A program made the position numbers and the translations under genes. Below are positions 8,286 through 17,287 of a DNA stretch of 64,000 nucleotides, piece by piece. Numbering within the stretch: position 1 is the first letter of the stretch; each line of letters begins with the position of its first letter. The stretch comes from Lentzea aerocolonigenes. Lineage in GTDB: Bacteria; Actinomycetota; Actinomycetes; Mycobacteriales; Pseudonocardiaceae. Under the pieces are notes generated by a model. The model worked only from the letters and a program-made list of their open reading frames with translations. It was not told the DNA's origin and did not search any database. The stretch covers positions 1-64,000 of the forward strand of contig NZ_BBOJ01000028.1 in NCBI RefSeq assembly GCF_000974445.1, given 5' to 3'.

Positions 8286-9284
8286 TCAGGTGCGACCGAC
8301 CCGTCCCTTCTCGCCGGCGGCCCAGCAGTTGAACCCGGCGCAGTCGACGGTGTCGAAGCTGCCCGTGTCCGCGACCTTCCAGTGCTCGCCGTCCTTGCTG
8401 ACGTCCGTGCCCGACGGCCCGACCGCCACCAGCCCGTTGCCGCGGTAGGCGATGCCGGAGCGGTACCCGACCGGGGCCTGCCCGCCTGCCTTCCAGCCGC
8501 GCGGGTCGTAGGTCGCGAACGCCGGCGTCGGGTCGGTCGGCTTCAGGTAGTCGCCGCCGATCGCGACGCCCCGCCACGGCGTCTTGAACGCGACCGCGAA
8601 CACCCCGGCCGCCGCGCCACTGGGCAACGGCACGTCGGAGGCCTTCCACGACCTGCCACCGTCACGCGACTCCAGCACCCGTGCCTTCGCGCCGCCGCCG
8701 GTCGCGATCCACGCGTGGTTGCCGCTCGTCGTCACGCACTGCCCGGACGCCGCGAACGCGAACTCGCCCGGCAACGCGTCCGGCATGCCCTTCGTGTCGT
8801 TGACGTGCCACGACCGCCCACCGTCCCACGTGCGCAACACGCGGAACTTGCCGTCAACGGGGTCACTCAGCGCGAGCCCGCGAAACCGGTCGAAGAACGC
8901 CACACAGTCGTAGAACGCCTTCGGGTCGTTGTTGCGGAACGACTCCTGCCAGGTCTTGCCGCCGTCGGACGTGCGGTAGATCCGTGATGCCTCCCCCTCG
9001 CCGATGGACAGCGCGACGGCGTTGCGCGCGTCGAACGCCTGGATGTCGCGGAAGTCCAGCGTCGCGGTGTCCGGCGGTGCCACGGACTCCCACGACCGGC
9101 CGCCGTTGGTCGTGCGCAGGACCGTGCCTTTCGAGCCGCTGACCCAGGCGACCTGGCCGTTGACCGCGGACAGGCCGCGCAGGCGTGCGTCCGTGCCGGT
9201 CGGTTTCAGCTCCCAGTAGGAGTCGGCCGAGGCGACTCCGGGGAGAACCAGGAAAGCGGCGAGTGCCGCCGCGATGATCCTCAT
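8286..9284 (-). CDS. secreted YCF48/BNR-repeat beta-propeller protein
   Basis: The 332-residue product starts with a signal peptide (MRIIAAALAAFLVLPGVASA, cleavage after about residue 20). It then carries repeated Asp-box/YCF48 motifs: TTNGGRSWE, TSDGGKTWQE, TWDGGRSWH and SRDGGRSWK, separated by about 50-60 residues, consistent with a beta-propeller like sialidase/HCF136-type proteins. There are four Cys in pairs (DCVAF, QCVTT, DCAGFNC). Such proteins are often annotated as oxidoreductases without proof. No catalytic residues can be assigned. It is divergent from the HSP90-like gene. Confidence 0.75.
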   Translation of the reverse strand: MRIIAAALAAFLVLPGVASADSYWELKPTGTDARLRGLSAVNGQVAWVSGSKGTVLRTTNGGRSWESVAPPDTATLDFRDIQAFDARNAVALSIGEGEASRIYRTSDGGKTWQESFRNNDPKAFYDCVAFFDRFRGLALSDPVDGKFRVLRTWDGGRSWHVNDTKGMPDALPGEFAFAASGQCVTTSGNHAWIATGGGAKARVLESRDGGRSWKASDVPLPSGAAAGVFAVAFKTPWRGVAIGGDYLKPTDPTPAFATYDPRGWKAGGQAPVGYRSGIAYRGNGLVAVGPSGTDVSKDGEHWKVADTGSFDTVDCAGFNCWAAGEKGRVGRT

Positions 9285-9405
9285 GCCGCCACTCTGGTCG
9301 AACGCGGTGATCGCTTCCTAGCCCCGATCGGACCGAGAGGGCTGAACGGGTGATCTGCTGCGTCGTTGCGGTACTTCCGTTCGGTCGCGGCCGAAGATCT
9401 CCGGC

Positions 9406-12400
9406 ATGCAGGAGAACGACCCGCGTCTGGTGATCGGGGCGACGGCCCCGCGACGGTCACTCGCGGAGGTCACCACACCGCACCCGTGGACGACGGCGGC
9501 ACGCGAGCACCTCGGGCCGTCGAACACGATGCGCAACGCCTGCGCGGCGGTGGTGTCGGAGCTGGCCGCGTCGTGGACGGGCCACCGCGCGGCCTCGGCG
9601 GGTGATCCCTGGCTCGACGAGGGGTTCGCGGACCGGTTCACGCTGCGACTGCGCTGGCTGACCCTCAGCGTGCTGCGGACGGACGAGTTGCGCCTGTCCG
9701 ACGCCGAGACCGCCCTGCTCGTCACGTTCCCCTACCTGCACCAGGCGTTCTGGGCGAAGCAGGCGGAGACCGTGCTGCGGGGCACCGATCCCGCGGTCGC
9801 GGCCTTCGCCTCCAGTGCCGAGCTGCCGAAGTTCAGCGCGTTCGCGGCCGGGTTCGGCGCCCTGCACCGCCGGGGCGTGCGCGCGCTCTCCTCGGGCGAC
9901 CCCGCCGCCACCGGCATCGGGTGGTGGCTCTTCCACCAGTGGCTCGTCCGGCAACCCGAGTGCTACGGCCAGGAGAACATCACCTCGCTCTTGCCGGCCT
10001 CGATCCCGCCGCCGTTGAACGCCGTGCTCACCGCGCCGCGGCTGACGGAACTGATGCGCGCCGTCCAGCTCGACCCCGCGTACCTGCGCCGCGTCGACCG
10101 TCCGGCGAGGCTGAGGCCGACGGTCCGCCTCCTCGGCGGCACCGAGCTGGAACAGGACCTGCGCGAGCAGCTGCTGGGCTACCTGCTCGTCGTCGCCCAC
10201 CGCACGGCCGTCGACCCCACCGTGCTGCCGCGCGTGATCGCCGACCACCTCGGCATCGACGACGGCATCACGCCCGGCGAGGTGCTGACGTCCATCCGCG
10301 AGGCGACGTGGGACGGCAACCGCACGCGGGTGCTCACCGCCACGTGCCAGCACCCCGCGACCGCGCTCGCCCTGCACGACCGGGCCGCGGCGGTCGACGC
10401 CGTCCTCACGGAGATCGTGCGCGCGGCCGAGGACTCCCCCACGCTCGCACCGCTGAGGGACATGCCCGTCCACGCCTCGGCCGACGGCACGAGCCCGACC
10501 ACCTCCGAGGGCCACCGGTTCCGCCTGGCGGACGACCAGATCCAGGCGTTGCTCATGGGCGAACAGCTCTACGGCACACCGGACCTCGCGATCCGCGAGC
10601 TCTACCAGAACGCGCTGGACGCCTGCCGCTACCGCCAGGCCAGGACCTCCTACCTGACCGCGATGGGCACCGCGTTGCCGCCCTGGCAGGGCACGATCAG
10701 CTTCCGGCAGGGCGTCGACGAGCAGGGCCGACCGTTCCTCGAGTGCTCCGACAACGGCATCGGCATGGGCGACCGCGAGCTCGTCGACGTGTTCGCCCAC
10801 GCCGGCGTGCGGTTCACCGACATGCCGGAGTACGTCGAGGAACAGGCCGACTGGGCCTCGGTGGGCATCGAGTCGTTCCCCAACAGCCGGTTCGGCATCG
10901 GGGTGCTGAGTTACTTCATGCTCGCCGACGAGATCACGGTGACGACGTGCCGCCTGAGCCGCTCCGGCCGTCCGGGGCAGCGGCTGGAGGTGCACATCGC
11001 GGGCCCGGACGCGCTGTTCCGCGTGCGCGACCTGGGGCCGGGCGAGGACGCGGGCACCGTCGTGCGCCTGCGGCTGCGGCCGACGGAGAACCCGGTGCGC
11101 TGCACCGAGCTGCTCCGCCGGATCCTGTGGGTGAGCGACTTCACGGTGACGTCGGACGACGAAAGCGGCCAGCAAACCTGGGAACCCCGGCGGCTGTCCG
11201 ACACCGCACCGGTGGGTGCGGAAGACGCGTTCCGCGACGGCGCCCTCCGCTCCGCGAAAAAGCTCGCTCCCGCGAGCGGGGGCAGAGTGTGGTGGTGCGA
11301 CACCGAGGGAGCGATCCTCGCGGACGGGATCTGGGCGGGCATCACCACGTTCGGTGCCATCGTCAATCTGTCCGGCAGTGACCAGCCGCGGCTCACCGTG
11401 GACCGCAACGAGATCATCGACTTCGACAACGGGCGGGTCGACGAACTCATGTGGTCCGCCGTGCCGACACTGATCAACTCACCGGACACCCCGCTGTCCC
11501 ACGCCTGGCTCTCGGACCTCGCCGAGACGATGCCGCGACTCGCCGACGAGATCTGCGAGCGCGCGATCGAGGCCCGGCACCGCCCCTGGCGAGTCGGCAG
11601 CGTGGAAGGGCCCATAGAGATCGTGGGCTGCTATCCACCCGACGCCGATGCTCTGGCGCAGGACGATGAACTCGAGGCTGTCGAGTGGAGCGCCGCAGTC
11701 AGCAGGTGGCGACTGGCGGCGTGGCTTCGCGCCGGAGCAGGACCGATGTCCCCAGCAGTCGTGCCGGCTCGTCCGTCAGACGAGATCCTGCTCGAACACA
11801 GCGAGAGCACGGGATTCCCGGGCTATGTGCTGGAGGTGGCCGTGCGGGCGCACCGTTCACCCGCTGAGGTCGTGGCGCGACTCGCCGAGCTCGGACTTCC
11901 AGTCCCCGATCCGCGGTCGGTGCCCGCTGAGATCATCGAGTCCGACCGGGTCCTGCTGGCCGACCAGAACGAAGCGTCCGGGCGCTACCTCCCGTGGGAC
12001 GAGCCTGTGCCGCACGCTCACGTGCTGTTGGCCGCGGTCATGACAGGTATGACCCCCTCCGCCGTCGTCGCAAGGCTAATCGAACTCGGGTTTGACACCT
12101 CAAGGATCGGCAGGCTGCCCGCCGAAGTCGACGTCAGCGACCAGCTCCTGCTGAAGACTCGGGCGGCACCCGCGCCCCTCCCGGTCGATGAGATGGTCCC
12201 GGTCGCGCACGTCATGGTCGTGGCGGCCGATGACCACCGGACACCTGCCGAGATCGCGGCGAGGCTGGCCGAGCTCGGTTACGCCACGCCTGACCCTGGG
12301 AGCTTGCCAGCGCGCGTTGAGCCCGATGACGCGCGGACCTTCACCCTGAAGCAGGGCGAATGGACGTCGTACGTCCAGAACCCCGTCCCGGCACTGCACG

Positions 12401-13491
12401 TCGTTCGCGTCGCTCTTGCGACGAACAACCCACCGGCACACGTCGCCGCGCGGCTCGCGGCAGCGGGGTTCCAAGTCTCGGGGACGGTTCCCGAGCAGCT
12501 CACACCGCTCGACAGAAAGATCGCCCGGAGACGCCACCAGTCGGCCGACACCGTGCGTGACCTGTACACCGACACGGTCGTCACCACCGGACAAGTGGTG
12601 AGCATGGCGCTGGACCTGGACCAGCCACCGATGGCAATCGCGCGAAGGCTGGCCGAGTTCGGCTTCACCACGCCCTCGCACGACTGTCTCCCGGACGACG
12701 TGGACAGCACAGACAGGCAGCTGCTCAGCGCTTCGATCGGTGCGGAAGACCATTACTACGCCCAGGAGCCCGAATGGCTGCACACAGGCCAGTTTCTGAG
12801 CCTTCCTCACATCCTGATCGCCGCCACCAAGATGACGCGCAGTCCGCTCTCGATTGCCCGCAGGTTCGCCGAGTTCGGCTTCGGCACCCCGCCCGACCAC
12901 CTGCTGGACATCGACGTGCGGTTGGAGGACCTGCTGCTGCTAAGCCTCGACCTGGACGGAAAACCGCCGTGGCTGACCGACGAGCACCTGGTCGTGCCGC
13001 TGGGTCACGTGCTCGCCGCAGCTGCCAGGCTGGCCAGACCGCCCGCGGAGGTCGCCGCGAGACTGAGCGAGCTCGGACTGCGCCCCGAGGACGCTCCGCT
13101 GCCGGAGAAGGTCGAGCGGTACGACAGCAAGCTGCTCGCCTGGGTGCGGCGGAGCTACAGGTCGGGCGAGGCCCGTTGGATCGGACTGGCGGCGCCGGCC
13201 GACGCGCTGCACCTGCTGGTCACCGCCGGGAACACCGGGATGACACCTCACGAGGTGGCCAGGCGGCTGTCGGCTCTGGGCGTTCCCGTCGTGCGGCCGC
13301 GCCGGCCGTTGTCAGTCGATCGGACCGACATGGTTTTGCTGAGCCAGAACCTGGACGGCGATGCTCCGTACCGCGATCTGGCCGCGGACTTCCCGCGTGC
13401 CGACGTCATGCGTGCGGTGTCCGCCACGAAGCTGCTGCCCGGTGAGGTGCTCGGGCGGCTCACCCGGCTCGGCATCACCGTCGGCGAATGA
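9406..13491 (+). CDS. HSP90-like GHKL ATPase with nine C-terminal tandem repeats
   Basis: This 1361-residue protein has an unassigned N-terminal region (1-365, probably mostly helical). An HSP90-type ATPase domain follows with intact motifs: E398/N402/D405 in ELYQNALDA, DNGIGM 449-454 and RFGIGVLSYFM 495-505. The middle segment contains PRLTVDRNEI. From about Asp792 to the end there are about nine units of 55-72 residues starting at D792, D847, D912, D975, D1036, D1103, D1175, D1240 and D1308. Each has a pattern like aHVL-AA---PaEVAaRLaELG and an LP- -V- -D-LLL boundary. The repeats look like winged-helix-type modules associated with HSP90-like ATPases in predicted conflict systems (family knowledge, from memory). 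ATG 9406 has no strong ribosome site. No partner effector gene is adjacent. Confidence 0.8.
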   Translation: MQENDPRLVIGATAPRRSLAEVTTPHPWTTAAREHLGPSNTMRNACAAVVSELAASWTGHRAASAGDPWLDEGFADRFTLRLRWLTLSVLRTDELRLSDAETALLVTFPYLHQAFWAKQAETVLRGTDPAVAAFASSAELPKFSAFAAGFGALHRRGVRALSSGDPAATGIGWWLFHQWLVRQPECYGQENITSLLPASIPPPLNAVLTAPRLTELMRAVQLDPAYLRRVDRPARLRPTVRLLGGTELEQDLREQLLGYLLVVAHRTAVDPTVLPRVIADHLGIDDGITPGEVLTSIREATWDGNRTRVLTATCQHPATALALHDRAAAVDAVLTEIVRAAEDSPTLAPLRDMPVHASADGTSPTTSEGHRFRLADDQIQALLMGEQLYGTPDLAIRELYQNALDACRYRQARTSYLTAMGTALPPWQGTISFRQGVDEQGRPFLECSDNGIGMGDRELVDVFAHAGVRFTDMPEYVEEQADWASVGIESFPNSRFGIGVLSYFMLADEITVTTCRLSRSGRPGQRLEVHIAGPDALFRVRDLGPGEDAGTVVRLRLRPTENPVRCTELLRRILWVSDFTVTSDDESGQQTWEPRRLSDTAPVGAEDAFRDGALRSAKKLAPASGGRVWWCDTEGAILADGIWAGITTFGAIVNLSGSDQPRLTVDRNEIIDFDNGRVDELMWSAVPTLINSPDTPLSHAWLSDLAETMPRLADEICERAIEARHRPWRVGSVEGPIEIVGCYPPDADALAQDDELEAVEWSAAVSRWRLAAWLRAGAGPMSPAVVPARPSDEILLEHSESTGFPGYVLEVAVRAHRSPAEVVARLAELGLPVPDPRSVPAEIIESDRVLLADQNEASGRYLPWDEPVPHAHVLLAAVMTGMTPSAVVARLIELGFDTSRIGRLPAEVDVSDQLLLKTRAAPAPLPVDEMVPVAHVMVVAADDHRTPAEIAARLAELGYATPDPGSLPARVEPDDARTFTLKQGEWTSYVQNPVPALHVVRVALATNNPPAHVAARLAAAGFQVSGTVPEQLTPLDRKIARRRHQSADTVRDLYTDTVVTTGQVVSMALDLDQPPMAIARRLAEFGFTTPSHDCLPDDVDSTDRQLLSASIGAEDHYYAQEPEWLHTGQFLSLPHILIAATKMTRSPLSIARRFAEFGFGTPPDHLLDIDVRLEDLLLLSLDLDGKPPWLTDEHLVVPLGHVLAAAARLARPPAEVAARLSELGLRPEDAPLPEKVERYDSKLLAWVRRSYRSGEARWIGLAAPADALHLLVTAGNTGMTPHEVARRLSALGVPVVRPRRPLSVDRTDMVLLSQNLDGDAPYRDLAADFPRADVMRAVSATKLLPGEVLGRLTRLGITVGE
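11779..13488 (+). repeat. coding tandem repeats, about nine units of 55-72 codons
   Basis: These are the diverged repeats at the 3' end of the HSP90-like gene. Unit starts (Asp codons) fall at nt 11779, 11944, 12139, 12328, 12511, 12712, 12928, 13123 and 13327. DNA identity between units is low while the protein pattern is kept, which points to old duplications under selection. Confidence 0.75.
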
Positions 13492-13530
13492 CGAAGCGGC
13501 GGGCCCCAGACGGGACCCGCCGCTTCGTCA
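13489..13530. terminator. bidirectional terminator hairpin
   Basis: A perfect 15-bp stem starts at the stop codon of the HSP90-like gene (TGACGAAGCGGCGGG, 13489-13503) and pairs with 13516-13530, with a 12-nt loop. It separates that gene from convergent pafA (stop at 13540). Confidence 0.8.
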
Positions 13531-13539
13531 ACAGCCTGG

Positions 13540-14898
13540 TCAGAGCGACGAGATGAGCCGCTCCACCCGCTCGTCCACCGCGCGGAACGGGTCCTTGCAC
13601 AGCACGGTGCGCTGCGCCTGGTCGTTCAGCTTCAGGTGCACCCAGTCGACGGTGAAGTCACGTCCGGCGGCCTGGGCCGCCGCGATGAAGTCACCGCGCA
13701 GCTTCGCCCGCGTGGTCTGCGGCGGCGTGTCCTTCGCGGCCTCGATCTCGCCGTCGTCGGTCACGCGCTCGACCTGGCCCTTGCGCTGCAGCAGGTCGAA
13801 CACGCCGCGGCCGCGCCGGATGTCGTGGTAGGCGAGGTCGAGCTGGGCGATGCGCGGGTTCGACAGGTCCATGTTGTGCTTGGCCATGTACCGCTCCATC
13901 AGGCGGTTCTTGATGGCCCAGTCGATCTCGCGGTCGATCTTCGTGAGGTCCTGCGACTCGACGGCGTCCAGCGTGCGGCCCCACAGCTCGATCACGCGCT
14001 GCGCCATCGGGTCCGGCGAGCGCTTGGCCGTGTGCTCGACGGCCTTCTCGTAGTACTCGCGCTGGATGTCGAGCGCGGAGGCCTCCTTGCCGCCCGCCAG
14101 GCGCACCGTGCGGCGGCCGGTCAGGTCGTGGGAGATCTCGCGGATGGCTCGGATGGGGTTGTCCAGGGAGAAGTCGCGGAACTGGACGCCCTGCTCGATC
14201 ATCTCGAGCACGAGGTTCGCGCTGCCGACCTTGAGCAGCGTCGTCACCTCGGACATGTTCGAGTCGCCGACGATGACGTGCAGGCGCCGGTAGCGCTCGG
14301 CGTCGGCGTGCGGCTCGTCGCGGGTGTTGATGATCGGGCGGGAACGCGTGGTCGCGGACGACACACCCTCCCAGATGTGCTCGGCGCGCTGCGAGAGGCA
14401 GTACACGGCGCCGCGCGGGGTCTGCAGGACCTTGCCGGCGCCGCAGATCAGCTGGCGGGTGACCAGGAACGGCAGCAGCACGTCCGCGATGCGGGAGAAC
14501 TCGCCGGCCCGTGCGACCAGGTAGTTCTCGTGGCAGCCGTAGGAGTTGCCCGCAGAGTCGGTGTTGTTCTTGAACAGGAAGATGTCGCCGCCGATGCCCT
14601 CGTCGGCCAGTCTGCGCTCGGCGTCGACGAGCAGGTCCTCGAGGATCCGCTCACCCGCCTTGTCGTGCGTGACCAGCTGGGCCAGGTCGTCGCACTCGGC
14701 CGTGGCGTACTCCGGGTGTGAGCCGACGTCGAGGTAGAGCCGAGAACCGTTGCGCAGGAAGACGTTCGAGGAACGCCCCCACGACACGACCCGACGGAAC
14801 AAGTACCGCGCGACCTCGTCCGGGGAGAGACGCCGCTGCCCGTGGAAGGTGCAGGTCACCCCGAACTCTGTCTCAATGCCGAAGATCCGCCGCTGCAT
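13540..14898 (-). CDS. pafA: Pup--protein ligase PafA
   Basis: PafA uses ATP to join the C-terminal glutamate of Pup to lysines of target proteins. The 452-residue protein begins [20 protein letters not shown]; the IETEFG glutamates are the metal/ATP site of this glutamine-synthetase-like fold. It continues with [17 protein letters not shown] and the conserved NTRDEPHA and [12 protein letters not shown] motifs. The length matches the family. It has a separate promoter and is not linked here to prcA or pafBC as in mycobacteria. Confidence 0.97.
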   Translation of the reverse strand: MQRRIFGIETEFGVTCTFHGQRRLSPDEVARYLFRRVVSWGRSSNVFLRNGSRLYLDVGSHPEYATAECDDLAQLVTHDKAGERILEDLLVDAERRLADEGIGGDIFLFKNNTDSAGNSYGCHENYLVARAGEFSRIADVLLPFLVTRQLICGAGKVLQTPRGAVYCLSQRAEHIWEGVSSATTRSRPIINTRDEPHADAERYRRLHVIVGDSNMSEVTTLLKVGSANLVLEMIEQGVQFRDFSLDNPIRAIREISHDLTGRRTVRLAGGKEASALDIQREYYEKAVEHTAKRSPDPMAQRVIELWGRTLDAVESQDLTKIDREIDWAIKNRLMERYMAKHNMDLSNPRIAQLDLAYHDIRRGRGVFDLLQRKGQVERVTDDGEIEAAKDTPPQTTRAKLRGDFIAAAQAAGRDFTVDWVHLKLNDQAQRTVLCKDPFRAVDERVERLISSL

Positions 14899-14965
14899 CC
14901 CTCAACAGTAGGCGACTTCCGGCCGCACGCGGGTGATCCGTTCGGGCGGCACGCCGGTTGCGGTT

Positions 14966-14979
14966 TAGTGTCGGTGGGG
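14966..14979 (+). promoter_or_regulatory. probable leaderless promoter of the PAP2-kinase gene
   Basis: TAGTGT (14966-14971) is followed by 7 nt and the GTG start at 14979, the spacing expected when transcription starts at the start codon. Confidence 0.45.
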
Positions 14980-16379
14980 TGTGGAAACGGGTCAGCGCTC
15001 TCGACAAGAAGCTCATGAGCTCCTCTGCCGGACTGCCTCCGAGCAGGCTCGACAGGGGTTTGAAGAGGCTTTCCAAAGCCGCCAACCACAGTCTGCTGTG
15101 GTTCGTCGTGGCGGCAATTCTGGCAACGGGGAAGGGATCGTTCCGGCGCGGCGCGCTACGGGGTGTCGCGGCCATTGCCGGGGCCTCTGCCAGCGCGAAC
15201 CTCGTCGGGAAGTCACTTTTTCCGCGACGCAGGCCAGCCGCGGATCTGATCGCGGTGGAACGTCGCCTGTCCAAACGGCCGACCTCGTCGTCATTCCCGT
15301 CGGGGCACTCCGCGTCCGCCGCCGCTTTCGCCACGGCGGTCGCCATGGAATCCCCCAAAGCAGGCGCGGTGGTGGCACCGATCGCGGCCGCCGTGGCTTA
15401 TTCACGCGTCCACACAGGCGTGCATTGGCCGACTGACGTCGCGGCCGGCGCGGCGGTCGGCGTCGGGGCCGCGATGCTGACGCGCCGGTGGTGGCCGCTC
15501 GGGTTGAACGAGCCCGCGTCGGCCTACGAGCACGCCGACCTGACGTCGTTGCAGGAGGGCGACGGGCTGGTCGTGGTGGTGAACCCGCACTCGGGAATCG
15601 GGCCGGACCCGACGCCGCAGATCACCGAGGAGTGGCCGAAGGCCCAGGTCGTGACGATCGACGAGCTGGACTCGCTGCCGGACGCGAAAGCGCTGGGTGT
15701 GGCCGGTGGCGACGGGACGGTGGCCGCCGTGGCCGCCATCGCGGCCGAACGAGATCTGCCGCTCGTGCTCATCCCGTCCGGCACGTTGAACCACTTCGCG
15801 CGCGACGTCGGCATCACCGGCCTGCACGACACGGCTCAGGCGGTGGCGGACGGCGTGGGCGTGCGGGTGGACCTCGCGCAGGTCAACGGCCAGTGGTTCG
15901 TGAACACGGCGTCGCTGGGCGGCTACCCCGACATGGTGCGGATCCGCGAGAAGCTGCAGAAGCGCTGGGGCAAGTGGCCGGCGGCGGCGATAGCGCTGGG
16001 CCGGGTGTTGCAGCGCGCGCGTCCGTTGGAGATGACCATCGACGGCGACAAGCACCTCGTGTGGTTGTTGTTCGTGGGCAACGGGCCGTATCGACCCAAG
16101 GGGTTCGCACCGACGATGCGTCCGCGTCTGAACGATGGACTGCTCGACGTCCGGTACGTCCGTGCGGATCGCCGGTTCTCACGGACCAGGTTCTTCCTGG
16201 GCGCCCTGCTCGGGGCGTTGGAGCACTCACGGACGTACACACACCTTGAGGTCGGGTCGTTGAACGTGAAGGTGCACGGTGCGCCCGTGTCCATCGCAAC
16301 GGACGGAGAGGTGCGCGAGAGAGACACGCAGTTCCTCTTCCGCTCCCGAGCCGCCGCCCTAGGCATCTACCGCCCTTGA
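14979..16379 (+). CDS. PAP2 phosphatase-diacylglycerol kinase fusion protein
   Basis: This 466-residue protein joins two lipid domains. Residues about 40-170 form a PAP2 phosphatase with all three motifs: K78-x6-R85-P86, PSGH 107-110 and SRVHTGVHWPTD 142-153. Residues about 195-460 form a DAGK/sphingosine-kinase-like domain with VVNPHSGIG, GGDGT 243-247 and PSGTLNHFARD. It probably both dephosphorylates and phosphorylates lipids at the membrane, perhaps in undecaprenyl or glycerolipid turnover (inference). GTG 14979 is chosen over a TTG seven codons earlier because of the promoter spacing. It is divergent from pafA. Confidence 0.88.
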   Translation: MWKRVSALDKKLMSSSAGLPPSRLDRGLKRLSKAANHSLLWFVVAAILATGKGSFRRGALRGVAAIAGASASANLVGKSLFPRRRPAADLIAVERRLSKRPTSSSFPSGHSASAAAFATAVAMESPKAGAVVAPIAAAVAYSRVHTGVHWPTDVAAGAAVGVGAAMLTRRWWPLGLNEPASAYEHADLTSLQEGDGLVVVVNPHSGIGPDPTPQITEEWPKAQVVTIDELDSLPDAKALGVAGGDGTVAAVAAIAAERDLPLVLIPSGTLNHFARDVGITGLHDTAQAVADGVGVRVDLAQVNGQWFVNTASLGGYPDMVRIREKLQKRWGKWPAAAIALGRVLQRARPLEMTIDGDKHLVWLLFVGNGPYRPKGFAPTMRPRLNDGLLDVRYVRADRRFSRTRFFLGALLGALEHSRTYTHLEVGSLNVKVHGAPVSIATDGEVRERDTQFLFRSRAAALGIYRP

Positions 16380-16435
16380 GTTCACGCGGGGCCCCCGCGT
16401 CCTTCAGAAGAGTACGTAGGGTCCCCGCGTGAACT
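16379..16435 (+). terminator. terminator with alternative hairpins
   Basis: AGTTCACGCGGGG (16379-16391) pairs perfectly with 16423-16435 over 13 bp. The inner ACGCGGGG (16384-16391) can instead pair with the adjacent CCCCGCGT (16393-16400). The two pairings exclude each other. It ends the PAP2-kinase gene just before the glp regulator promoter. Confidence 0.65.
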
Positions 16436-16440
16436 TCAGT

Positions 16441-16457
16441 GTTCGACATTGTCGAAC
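16441..16457. promoter_or_regulatory. operator O1 of the IclR-type glycerol regulator
   Basis: GTTCGAC-ATT-GTCGAAC is a perfect 7-bp inverted repeat 10 bp upstream of the -10 element of the regulator gene. The same sequence recurs before glpK (17248-17263). Confidence 0.75.
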
Positions 16458-16466
16458 GTTCGCAGC

Positions 16467-16480
16467 TAGAGTGCGTGCTG
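16467..16480 (+). promoter_or_regulatory. probable leaderless promoter of the IclR gene
   Basis: TAGAGT (16467-16472) lies 7 nt before GTG 16480. The operator lies between the -35 and -10 positions, fitting autorepression. Confidence 0.45.
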
Positions 16481-17235
16481 TGCCCGGACCCATTCAGTCC
16501 ATCCAGCGCGCGGCGGAGGTCCTCAAGCTGCTCGCCCACGGCGGCGCGCACCAGCTGAGCGTCGGCGAGATCGCCCGCGCCCTCGACCTCGCGAAACCGA
16601 CGGCGCACGGCATCCTGCGGACGTTGCAGGAGGTCGGGTTCGTCGAGCAGGAGGTGGAGGGCGGCAAGTACCGCCTCGGCGCCGCCCTGTTCCAGATCGG
16701 CACCTCCTACCTCGACGGCAACGAGCTGCGCGCGAAGGCGTTGAACTGGTCGGACACGCTGGCGATGCGTGCGCGCGAGGCGGTGCGCATCGGCGTGATG
16801 CACGGCAAACACGTGCTCGTCGTGCATCACGTGTTCCGGCCGGACAACAGCCGGCAGACGCTCGACACCGGCGCGCTGCTGCCGTGGCACGCGACCGCAC
16901 TGGGCAAGGCGCTGGTGGCGTTCGGCGAGTGGCCCGACGGCGATCTTCAGCGGTTCACCCGGCACACGCTCAACCCCGACGAGCTGGCCGTCGCCATGAA
17001 CGAGGTCCGCGACCGCGACTGGGCCTACGACCTGCACGAACTCGTCGAGGGCGAGGCGTCGGTCGCCGCGCCGATCCGCGACAGGCGCGGTGTGGTCGTC
17101 GGCGCGATCGGGATCTCCGGGCCCGTCGAGCGGCTGTGCGACTCCCCCGACCAGCCGCCGCGCCTCGAGCTCGTCTCGTACGTACGTGAGGCAGCTCGCA
17201 GTGTCTCCAGGGAGCTGGGTGGCCTCTCCTGGTAG
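16480..17235 (+). CDS. IclR-family regulator of the glycerol operon
   Basis: This 251-residue repressor has an N-terminal winged HTH ([14 protein letters not shown], then [24 protein letters not shown]) and a C-terminal IclR effector domain ending in [22 protein letters not shown] 16480 is chosen because the protein then begins at the HTH as other IclR proteins do. It lies directly before glpK and glpD and resembles GylR-type glycerol regulators; glycerol or glycerol-3-phosphate as inducer is inference from context. Confidence 0.88.
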   Translation: MPGPIQSIQRAAEVLKLLAHGGAHQLSVGEIARALDLAKPTAHGILRTLQEVGFVEQEVEGGKYRLGAALFQIGTSYLDGNELRAKALNWSDTLAMRAREAVRIGVMHGKHVLVVHHVFRPDNSRQTLDTGALLPWHATALGKALVAFGEWPDGDLQRFTRHTLNPDELAVAMNEVRDRDWAYDLHELVEGEASVAAPIRDRRGVVVGAIGISGPVERLCDSPDQPPRLELVSYVREAARSVSRELGGLSW

Positions 17236-17263
17236 TAGTGTGAGACCGTTCGACATTGTCGAA
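17236..17263 (+). promoter_or_regulatory. glpK promoter -10 and operator O2
   Basis: TAGTGT (17236-17241) is a likely -10. The operator GTTCGACATTGTCGAA (17248-17263) starts 6 bp downstream, so a bound repressor would cover the transcription start. Confidence 0.65.
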
Positions 17264-17287
17264 TGGTTCACACAGAGGAGTGTGCAC

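Noticed and set aside
9457-11175. 572-codon minus-strand frame
   Set aside because: It is antisense to the HSP90-like gene, whose ATPase motifs are clear on the other strand.
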